Shown here piece by piece: positions 5,327 through 10,916 of a stretch of 11,224 bases of DNA (position 1 is its first letter; each line of letters opens with the position of its first letter). Origin of the DNA: Verrucomicrobiota bacterium. GTDB taxonomy: Bacteria; Verrucomicrobiota; Verrucomicrobiia; Chthoniobacterales; UBA10450. Under the pieces are notes generated by a model. That model worked only from the letters and a program-made list of their open reading frames with translations. It did not search any database and was not told the DNA's origin. The DNA is taken from positions 1 to 11,224 of the forward strand of contig QHOF01000076.1 in assembly GCA_003219335.1 (NCBI GenBank). The letters are read 5' to 3'. The position numbers and the translations under genes were made by a program.

Positions 5327-5923
5327 TCAATTCTTCGGCGCCTTCAGCTCCGCGAGTTTTTCTTCGGCACGGGTCACGTCGGATTTATGTGCGCTGCCGA
5401 GCTTGAGTAATTTTTGCTGGCGACGCAGGTTTGCTTCGGCGAACTCAAGCTCGGCGCGCTCACGTTTTGCCGCTGCGAGTTGCGCAGCTTCGATCAGTTG
5501 CGCCATCGCTGTTTTCGCCGGGTCCAGCTTTTGTTTGGCAGTTTCACCAGACGCAACTCGCGATTCCTGATCGGCAACGCTCGCTTTAGCTTGCGCGACT
5601 CGCGCGTTTGCCAGCTCGGCTTCGCACCGAGTCACCTTCAACGCCCGCTGCTCGACTTCGACCTTAGAGAGAACGCCAATCTTACAGAGCCGTTCCGCGC
5701 CCATCGCATTTTCTTTTGCGCGCTCCAGTTGTTTCTCCCAACGCGCAACCTCGGCATCGGGGGTTCCCGTTGCCGCCGGTGGTTCAGTCGACAGGTTTTG
5801 CTTCAATATCGGCGGCTCAATATCGAACACGTCCGGCTCGTCAGATTTGCTCGATTGATCCGCCGCTAGTACAACCATTGCGCTGGTGAGAAATGTCACC
5901 GGCAACGCGATCGCGCGGATCAT
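5327..5923 (-). CDS. Secreted coiled-coil protein with two HlyD/TolC-like hairpins
   Basis: A 198-residue protein with a signal peptide (1-20, MIRAIALPVTFLTSAMVVLA, then AD). A disordered acidic, Pro-rich linker (21-58) follows, then two helix-turn-helix coiled coils. The first runs about 60-125 with a turn at CKIGVLSKVEVEQRAL (80-95). The second runs about 145-195 with a turn at LKLGSAHKSDVTRAEEKL (173-190). The 'L-x-K-x-G-x-x-S-x-x-x-[VD]-x-x-A' turn is the one found in the alpha-hairpins of TolC-type channels and HlyD-type adaptors. There is no lipoyl domain, beta-barrel or outer-membrane strand region, so it is not a complete efflux adaptor or channel. A periplasmic structural or assembly role is possible. 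No RND or ABC efflux genes are adjacent. Function unknown. Confidence 0.72.
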   Translation of the reverse strand: MIRAIALPVTFLTSAMVVLAADQSSKSDEPDVFDIEPPILKQNLSTEPPAATGTPDAEVARWEKQLERAKENAMGAERLCKIGVLSKVEVEQRALKVTRCEAELANARVAQAKASVADQESRVASGETAKQKLDPAKTAMAQLIEAAQLAAAKRERAELEFAEANLRRQQKLLKLGSAHKSDVTRAEEKLAELKAPKN

Positions 5924-5950
5924 GGCGCAAGTTTATCACAAGTTTTTCTG

Positions 5951-6056
5951 TAGCACAGGCATCTTGCCTGTGGGGCAGGCGGGCATCTTGCCTGCCATGC
6001 TCAGAAGTCCGCTGGGGACAGCGGACACTACAGCACTTGACGGCTGGGAAGCCGTC
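5951..6056. repeat. Cluster of four adjacent hairpin repeats
   Basis: Four stems follow one another. CACAGGCA/TGCCTGTG (5954-5972) has a 3-base loop and is preceded by CTGTAG. GGCAGGC/GCCTGCC (5974-5996) comes next. GTCCGCT/AGCGGAC (6007-6026) follows. Last is GACGGCT/AGCCGTC (6039-6056). On the minus strand the third stem is preceded by CTGTAG. The array occupies most of the spacer between the divergent coiled-coil and NlpC/P60 genes. An open frame runs through it but shows no protein character. Confidence 0.75.
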
Positions 6057-6123
6057 ACTCCTTGAAAATTTTTCTTTTCATCTGCCGGCTTTATCCTGTA
6101 GAAGACGGCCCCGGAGGAACTTT

Positions 6124-6648
6124 ATCAATCCGGTTAGTCGCCAAATTCTGCTGGGCATTGCGGTTTTGGGATTGATTGTTCCATCGGCATCGGCCGATCC
6201 CTTTCCGGACGCCGGACCTGTTGTGGCGGGAAAAGTCGCGCGTCTTCGATTCGGGAAGGCGGCTGCCCCGAAAATTGCGCCGTTCGCAGTGAAACGAGCC
6301 ATCTGGGCTGCCAATCAACTTCGCTCGAAGCCTTATCGTTACGGTGGCGGTCACAAATGTTTTGATGATCGCGGTTACGATTGTTCGGGCACCGTCTCGT
6401 ACGTTCTCGGCGCGGCAGGATTGTTGAGTTCGCCGATCAGTTCAACCGAGTTCCGTAGCTACGGCGAGCGCGGCCCCGGCAAATGGATCACCATTTACGC
6501 GCGCGAAGGTCACACCTTCGCAGTCATTGCCGGCCTGCGATTGGATACGACGCCGTACGATCGCTACACCGGCAAATGGGCGCCGCGCTGGCAGACCGTT
6601 TATCGCCCGCCGCGCGGTTTTGACGCGAGACATCCTGTCGGGTTGTGA
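6124..6648 (+). CDS. NlpC/P60-type (C40) cysteine hydrolase, secreted
   Basis: About 174 residues. A signal peptide (about 1-24, hydrophobic core ILLGIAVLGLIVPSASA) precedes a basic linker and a compact NlpC/P60-like domain. The catalytic Cys lies in GYDCSGTVSYVL (Cys 87) and the His in REGHTFAVIAGL (His 130). The upstream YRYGGGH (71-77) and the C-terminal RWQ...ARHPVGL pattern are typical of this group. Family enzymes cleave peptide bonds in peptidoglycan stems, so a periplasmic cell-wall role is likely. The reading frame is open further upstream but only through hairpin repeats. The best ribosome binding site, GGAGG at 6113-6117, is 6 bases before ATC AAT CCG. No ATG, GTG or TTG lies at this spot; the next TTG codons would remove most of the signal peptide. 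An ATC start, or an ATG to ATC change, is therefore proposed. The stop codon lies inside a hairpin (6644-6668). Confidence 0.78.
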   Translation: MNPVSRQILLGIAVLGLIVPSASADPFPDAGPVVAGKVARLRFGKAAAPKIAPFAVKRAIWAANQLRSKPYRYGGGHKCFDDRGYDCSGTVSYVLGAAGLLSSPISSTEFRSYGERGPGKWITIYAREGHTFAVIAGLRLDTTPYDRYTGKWAPRWQTVYRPPRGFDARHPVGL

Positions 6649-6668
6649 CCCCGCTTGAGCGGGTCACA
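6644..6668 (+). terminator. Hairpin overlapping the NlpC/P60 stop codon
   Basis: TGTGACC(C)CGCT (6644-6655) pairs with AGCGGGTCACA (6658-6668), with one bulged C and a short loop. The TGA stop (6646-6648) is within the left arm. No T-run follows, so it may be a repeat or an RNA 3'-end stabiliser rather than a classical terminator. Confidence 0.4.
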
Positions 6669-6670
6669 GT

Positions 6671-6797
6671 AACTTCCAAGTCCCAAGCTCCAAGCTCCAA
6701 AAAATATCCAACCACTAAATCTCAAACGCGGCGATTTGTTTGCACATTGGACCTTGGGATTTCGCTGGAGCTTGGAGGTTAGATATTGGAGCTTCTC
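6671..6797. repeat. Imperfect inverted repeat built of CCAAGCTCC words
   Basis: The left arm (6671-6712) contains CTCCAAGCTCC (6688-6698). Its exact complement GGAGCTTGGAG lies at 6767-6777 in the right arm (6747-6797), with further partial matches (TCCCAAG/CTTGGGA). The roughly 130-bp unit fills the spacer before the transglutaminase-like gene and looks like a dispersed, non-coding palindromic element. Confidence 0.6.
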
Positions 6798-6808
6798 TCG
6801 TAGCAGGC

Positions 6809-7414
6809 ATGGAAACTTTCAGCTTTACGCGATCGGACTTGCGCAAGTTGCGCGCGCTGAAAACGCCGGCTGGCGTACAAAAGTTCCTCGATGATCTCCC
6901 TTACAACCTCAGCTACACGGCACGCTCGCCAAGAAAAGTCCTTCACGATAGCACCGCGTCGTGTCTCGAAGGCGGAATTTTCGGCGCGGCCGCGCTGCGC
7001 GTTTTGGGATTTCCAGCATTGATTTTCGATTTGGAAGCGGAACAGGACACCGATCACGTCGTCGCAATTTTCAAAGTGCGCGGGCACTGGGGCGCAGTGG
7101 CCAAATCCAATTTCACCGGCTGCCGTTATCGCGAGCCGGTCTATCGCAGCCTGCGCGAGCTGGCCATGAGTTATTTCAATATTTATTTCAACCTGCGCGG
7201 CGAACGCACTCTGCGACGGTATTCACGCCCGGCGAACCTAGCCCGCTTCGATCATCTCAATTGGATGACAACGGAAAAACCGGTCTGGTTCATCGCCGAA
7301 TACCTCTGTGAGATCCCGCACATTTCATTGCTGACATCTGCCATGAAAAAAAATCTCACCCGCGTCGATCGCCGCACATTACTCGGCGAAATGGTCGGCC
7401 ACAGAAAAAAATGA
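6809..7414 (+). CDS. Transglutaminase-like (papain-fold) protein
   Basis: 201 residues, with no signal peptide and no membrane helix. The core reads TASCLEGGIFGAAALRVLG (49-67), DTDHVVAIF (80-88) and HWGAVAKSN (93-101). A Cys at the start of a helix, a His before a beta-strand and a polar residue after a W-G strand reproduce the Cys-His-Asp/Asn order of transglutaminase-like cysteine hydrolases (Cys 52, His 83). The following CRYREPVYRSLRELAMSYFNIYFN (105-128) and RTLRRYSRPANL (133-144) look like family-specific conserved blocks. The substrate is unknown. The ATG at 6809 is preferred because the sequence further upstream belongs to the CCAAGCTCC repeat. No strong ribosome binding site is seen. 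It follows the NlpC/P60 gene, and both encode papain-like folds, but the repeat between them makes an operon doubtful. Confidence 0.65.
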   Translation: METFSFTRSDLRKLRALKTPAGVQKFLDDLPYNLSYTARSPRKVLHDSTASCLEGGIFGAAALRVLGFPALIFDLEAEQDTDHVVAIFKVRGHWGAVAKSNFTGCRYREPVYRSLRELAMSYFNIYFNLRGERTLRRYSRPANLARFDHLNWMTTEKPVWFIAEYLCEIPHISLLTSAMKKNLTRVDRRTLLGEMVGHRKK

Positions 7415-7442
7415 TCCCGTCATGCGCAGCAATCCTCGCATC

Positions 7443-7590
7443 GGGTAGCACACGCGTCTCGCGTGTTGGTGAGCGCGTCCTCGCGATCACGGACTTTTTT
7501 CAACGGCGACAACCTTCGAAGTGATGAACTTGAGAAAAGACTGTTTCGGCGCGACGCCGAAACCAGCAGGCGAGACGCGTACGCTACCCA
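7443..7590. repeat. Composite hairpin repeat element with inverted ends
   Basis: The left end GGGTAGCACACGCGTCTCGC (7443-7462) recurs in inverted form at 7571-7590 (minus strand GGGTAGCGTACGCGTCTCG). Between them lie three stems: ACACGCG/CGCGTGT (7450-7466), GTGAGCGCG/CGCGATCAC (7469-7490, one mismatch, followed by GGACTTTTTT) and GTTTCGGCG/CGCCGAAAC (7543-7563, perfect 9 bp with a 3-base loop). The T-tailed second stem could terminate transcription of the upstream plus-strand gene. Its right end supplies the TAG stop of the metallo-hydrolase gene. Confidence 0.7.
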
Positions 7591-8432
7591 GCGTTTTGAA
7601 AGAATGCGTTCTCGAACGTTGGCTGAAACGGGCCGGGTTCGGTTTCGCCGATTCGAAATCGGGAACTGATTTCGAATTGCGTGGCGCAATGAATTTCCAC
7701 GTCCATTCTGCCGCACTTTACCAAGGACGCGCGCACCGTCTCCAGCGCCAGCGCGGGTGTGTTGCAGTCACGGCTGAGATGACCGAGCACAACGCGCTCG
7801 ATTTTTCCGGGTAACAATTCCTCGATCACGCCTGCCGCAGCCGTGTTCGAGAGATGACCGTGCCGCGATTGGATCCGCTGTTTCACCGGCCACGGCCGAT
7901 GCGTGTCGTTTTGTAACAGTTTTTCGTCGTGATTGGTCTCGATCACGAGCGTTTGCACCTGGCGCAAACGTTCGATGATCATTTTGGTTACGTAACCGAG
8001 GTCGGTGACGAACCCGAGACTGCCTGAGCCGGCGTGAAAGACGAATCCGAGCGGGTCAACCGCGTCGTGCGGCACCGAGAACGTTTGCACGGTTATATCG
8101 CAAATCGAAAACTCCGCGCCAGTCGCAAAGAGCCGCCAGTTCCGGCACTCATCCAAAAGACCGTTGCAACGAAGCGCCTCGGTCGTGAGCCGATTGCAAT
8201 AGATCGGCAGATCGAATCTGCGGCTGAGCACTTCAAGGCCACAGATATGGTCGGTATGTTCGTGCGTGAGAAGAACGCCGTCGAGCTGCTCGGGCGTGAC
8301 GCCGCACTGCTCCAGGCGCAACCCCAATTGCCGCGCGCTCAGCCCGCCATCTACCAGAATCTTGCAATGATCAGTCGCGACCAGCGCGCTGTTCCCCGCG
8401 CTCCCGCTGCCGAGCATGGTCAAGCTGAACAC
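7584..8432 (-). CDS. Metallo-beta-lactamase-fold hydrolase, WalJ/YycJ-like
   Basis: 282 residues. The opening LGSGSAGNS (7-15) is typical of the YycJ/WalJ branch. The zinc motif HxHxDH is complete (THEHTDH, 56-62). Further candidate metal ligands are His 122 (SVPHDA), Asp 144 (FVTDLGY) and His 218 (VVLGHLS), and ETNHDEKLL (165-173) is the group's conserved block. The branch contains phosphodiesterases or exonucleases acting on nucleic acids; the exact substrate is not known here. The protein appears cytoplasmic. The GTG at 8432 gives MFSLTMLGSGS; an ATG at 8417 would begin directly at MLGSGS and is a fair alternative. The last 20 or so residues (from about 262) look like a non-conserved extension that runs into the repeat, whose GTAGC box provides the stop. 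Confidence 0.87.
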   Translation of the reverse strand: MFSLTMLGSGSAGNSALVATDHCKILVDGGLSARQLGLRLEQCGVTPEQLDGVLLTHEHTDHICGLEVLSRRFDLPIYCNRLTTEALRCNGLLDECRNWRLFATGAEFSICDITVQTFSVPHDAVDPLGFVFHAGSGSLGFVTDLGYVTKMIIERLRQVQTLVIETNHDEKLLQNDTHRPWPVKQRIQSRHGHLSNTAAAGVIEELLPGKIERVVLGHLSRDCNTPALALETVRASLVKCGRMDVEIHCATQFEISSRFRIGETEPGPFQPTFENAFFQNAG

Positions 8433-8488
8433 GGGTCTTAAAGTAGCCGCGTTTCTTTAGCTTGCGCAAACGGAAACAATGGAAATGA

Positions 8489-8536
8489 TCCGCCTTCGCC
8501 AAGGCTACGGCGGGCAAGCGAATGACGAATGACGAA
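8489..8536. repeat. Short hairpin plus 7-bp tandem repeat
   Basis: CCGCC (8490-8494) pairs with GGCGG (8509-8513), or alternatively GCCTT (8492-8496) pairs with AAGGC (8501-8505). On the minus strand the unit carries GTAGCC. It is followed by two tandem GAATGAC copies (8520-8533). The unit sits in the spacer between the divergent metallo-hydrolase and CcsA-like genes. No promoter could be identified with confidence in that spacer. Confidence 0.5.
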
Positions 8537-8577
8537 AGAAAGTCGATACGTCGCTGTTCGCACGAATTTGCAGTCCA

Positions 8578-10365
8578 ATGTGCGATCCGCTGTGCGTCAT
8601 CACTCGACATGGCGGCTGGCGAGAATTACATTCGCCCACTTTGAAACTACGAGTTCTCATTTCGATCGCGGCAGCCGTCATGCTGTTTGCGGGAAAAGAT
8701 TTTGCTGCCTCGCCAGATATGCCGGTTGCAGACAGCAGCACCCTGGATTTCAACCAGTGGGGATTGCTGGCGATTCAGGACGGTGGACGGCGCAAACCGA
8801 TCGACACGTTTGCAAAGGAAACGTTGATCCGCATCATCGGGCGATCGGCCTACACAGATAAAAACGGCCGCACATGGCGGCCAAATGACTTTGTTTTGTC
8901 GGCCTTGCTCGAGACCCACGATTGGAAAAACGAGCCGATGGTGCTCGTCTCATTCGGCAAACTAAAAGAACAACTCGGGCTGGATAAAGCGCAGCAACGA
9001 TTTTCCTTTGCGCAACTGGCAGGGTCGGCCGAGTTGCAGCGTCTCGCCAATGAGGCGCAGGCAGTCAAGCGCGCGGAGAAACCGCTCGACCGGGTCCAAC
9101 AGGAAGCGTTGAGCGTCAGCGATCGGCTGACGCTTTTTTCCCGCGTGCTGGACGGAAGCGCATTACTGATCATTCCGGCGTCCAAAAACGAAACGGACCC
9201 GTGGGTCGATCCATCGGGATGGTCGAGATATTATTCGGAAGCGCAATTCGCGCCTGCGCAGATTCAATTGCAGGCACTCGCCACTGCGTATGTCAATGGC
9301 GATGCATTTAACTTCAGCCGCGCCGCCAGTCAGCTCCGGGAAAATTTGCGCACGCTGAGCCCATCAATCTATCCGGGGGAACGAGCGCTGCGGCTGGAAT
9401 ATTTCTACAACCATTTCGAGGCTTTTTACCGGGCCATCTGGTGTTACGGAATTGCGCTCGTGATTCTGCTCGCGGCGCACCTGGGCAAGCGGGGACGCGT
9501 TCTGCAAAACGTCGGCGTCGCGGTTGCGCTGCTCGGTCTCGCCTTTCAGGCGTCGGGAATCGTGATGCGCTGCACGATTGCCGGGCGCCCGCCAGTGACC
9601 AACATGTACGAATCGATCATCTGGGTCTCGTTCGCCGCCTCCTTTTTCGGGATGATCTTTTTCGCCCGTTATCGTGCGCGCGTGTATTTGCTTGCCGCAT
9701 TACCGGTCACGCTCATTGCATTGTTGCTGGTGCATCAAATGCCCATCGCGATGCCCTCGAGCATCGATCCGCTGGTGCCGGTGCTGCGCGATAATTTCTG
9801 GCTCACTATTCACGTGCTCACGATTACCCTGAGTTACGCGGCGTTCGCGCTGGCCATGGGGTTCGGGCACATCTTGCTCTGGCGGTACGCGCGCAACCCT
9901 GCGGCCGCGCGCGTGGACGCGCCGATGCATTTCTGGTTGTACCGCGTGCTCCAGCTCGGCGTGCTGCTGCTGGCGGCAGGCACTATTCTCGGCGGCGTCT
10001 GGGCAAATTATTCCTGGGGCAGGTTTTGGGGCTGGGACCCGAAAGAGACCTGGGCGTTGATTGCGCTGCTCTGTTACATACTGGCGTTGCACGGCCGGCT
10101 GGCCGGTTGGTGGACACAGTTTGGCCTGGCGGTCGCGAGCGTGGTTTGTTTTCTCGCAGTGTTGATGGCGTGGTACGGCGTGAACTTTGTTCTGGGCAAA
10201 GGACTGCACAGTTATGGATTCGGCATCGGTGGCGAGACGTACGTCGCTACGTTTGTTGTACTTGATCTTTTGTTTGTCGGATTTGCTATCTGGAGATATC
10301 GGAGCAGCAAATCGGCCGTTTCGCCAGCAGGTGAAATCGAAGGCGAACGCGTCGCGGTTAGTTGA
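8578..10365 (+). CDS. Cytochrome c assembly protein, CcsA/ResC type, with long N-terminal region
   Basis: 595 residues. The C-terminal part (about 285-575) has around eight hydrophobic helices and the heme-handling WWD signature WANYSWGRFWGWDPKETWAL (475-494). Flanking histidines at 412 (LTIHVLTITLSYAAF) and 544 (GLHSYGFG) match the heme-ligand positions of CcsA/ResC/CcmF proteins, which deliver heme for covalent attachment to c-type cytochromes (System II). The N-terminal 280 residues begin with a signal-like hydrophobic stretch (24-38). They then form a soluble domain (FNQWGLLAIQDGGRRKPIDTFAKE, from 58) that would lie in the periplasm. I know this extension from CcsA-like proteins of Bacteroidetes, Planctomycetes and Verrucomicrobia. 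No ResB/CcsB partner is in the window. ATG 8578 is the longest sensible start; a TTG at 8641 gives a cleaner signal peptide (MKLRVLIS). Confidence 0.9.
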   Translation: MCDPLCVITRHGGWRELHSPTLKLRVLISIAAAVMLFAGKDFAASPDMPVADSSTLDFNQWGLLAIQDGGRRKPIDTFAKETLIRIIGRSAYTDKNGRTWRPNDFVLSALLETHDWKNEPMVLVSFGKLKEQLGLDKAQQRFSFAQLAGSAELQRLANEAQAVKRAEKPLDRVQQEALSVSDRLTLFSRVLDGSALLIIPASKNETDPWVDPSGWSRYYSEAQFAPAQIQLQALATAYVNGDAFNFSRAASQLRENLRTLSPSIYPGERALRLEYFYNHFEAFYRAIWCYGIALVILLAAHLGKRGRVLQNVGVAVALLGLAFQASGIVMRCTIAGRPPVTNMYESIIWVSFAASFFGMIFFARYRARVYLLAALPVTLIALLLVHQMPIAMPSSIDPLVPVLRDNFWLTIHVLTITLSYAAFALAMGFGHILLWRYARNPAAARVDAPMHFWLYRVLQLGVLLLAAGTILGGVWANYSWGRFWGWDPKETWALIALLCYILALHGRLAGWWTQFGLAVASVVCFLAVLMAWYGVNFVLGKGLHSYGFGIGGETYVATFVVLDLLFVGFAIWRYRSSKSAVSPAGEIEGERVAVS

Positions 10366-10370
10366 CCCCG

Positions 10371-10400
10371 GGCAGCGGGCATCACCCTTGCCGGCTACAG
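10371..10400 (-). repeat. TGTAG-type hairpin between convergent genes
   Basis: On the minus strand CTGTAGCCGGCA is followed by TGCCCGC, giving a 7-bp stem with one mismatch (GCCGGCA/TGCCCGC). It fills the 29-base gap between the ccsA-like stop and the PtsN-like stop. Its TAG is the stop codon of the PtsN-like gene. Confidence 0.55.
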
Positions 10401-10853
10401 CGTGTCGGCTGTGAGCGCGTTGATAAATTCGTATGGAGCCTCGGCGCGCAAAAGCGTCGAGCGTACCGCGTCGTCTTTCACCCGCCGCACCAGCGTGCCG
10501 ACGCAAATCAAATAATCGTTCACCAGGCGTTCCGGCACGCCGATTACAAAAATCAATCGGGCACGCTGCTGATTCGTGCCGACTGGAATGCCGGCACGGC
10601 TGCGCCCGATGCCGATGACGATTTCGTTTACCAAATCGGTTCGCGAATGAGGAAAGGCGACGCCGTTCTCCACTACACTCGGGTGCGCCTGCTCGCGTGC
10701 GAGGACTTGTTCGAAAAATCTTTGTGGATCGTCGATTTTTCCATTTTGCGCGAGCACCTGAACAATCTCGCGCAGCGCATTCGGCAGTTTTCGTGAGCGC
10801 AGCCGCAGGACTACGTGTCTTTCATCCAGCAGATCGGAGAGCGCGATAGCCAT
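10395..10853 (-). CDS. PTS EIIA / PtsN-like protein (fructose-mannitol type fold)
   Basis: 152 residues, a usual length for a single EIIA domain. The phosphorylation site is His 69 in NGVAFPHSRTDLV (63-75), matching the family motif G-[IV]-[AG]-x-P-H. The N-terminus MAIALSDLLDERHVVLRLRSRKL (1-23) and the central LIFVIGVPERLVNDYLICVGTL (100-121) also fit. No EIIB, EIIC or HPr gene is nearby, so a regulatory PtsN-type role is more likely than sugar uptake; this is inference. ATG 10853 is preferred over an in-frame TTG at 10862, because family members start just before the LSDLL helix. The gene is convergent with the ccsA-like gene and divergent from the DUF2270 gene, with 63 bases between the latter starts. 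Its stop TAG belongs to a hairpin repeat. Confidence 0.85.
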   Translation of the reverse strand: MAIALSDLLDERHVVLRLRSRKLPNALREIVQVLAQNGKIDDPQRFFEQVLAREQAHPSVVENGVAFPHSRTDLVNEIVIGIGRSRAGIPVGTNQQRARLIFVIGVPERLVNDYLICVGTLVRRVKDDAVRSTLLRAEAPYEFINALTADTL

Positions 10854-10916
10854 TGGTGACAAGAGAGATTTGTTGGATTATCGGGCAAAGCCAGTTATCC
10901 AGTTAAGAAGCGCGCC

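Noticed and set aside
5893..6123. Upstream extension of the NlpC/P60 reading frame
   Set aside because: It runs through four hairpin repeats and overlaps the start of the divergent gene. It has no protein-like character, and a good ribosome binding site lies downstream.
7420..7716. Minus-strand open frame of 98 codons
   Set aside because: It is made of the composite repeat plus the 3' end of the metallo-hydrolase gene in another frame. Its peptide phrases come from the repeat.
8520..8533. Tandem GAATGAC copies as the start of a CRISPR-like or iteron array
   Set aside because: There are only two 7-bp copies without spacers, so the tract is too short for either.
9700..10506. Minus-strand open frame of 268 codons opposite the ccsA-like gene
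   Set aside because: It is Arg/His/Gln-rich shadow sequence opposite conserved membrane helices and overlaps the PtsN-like gene in another frame.
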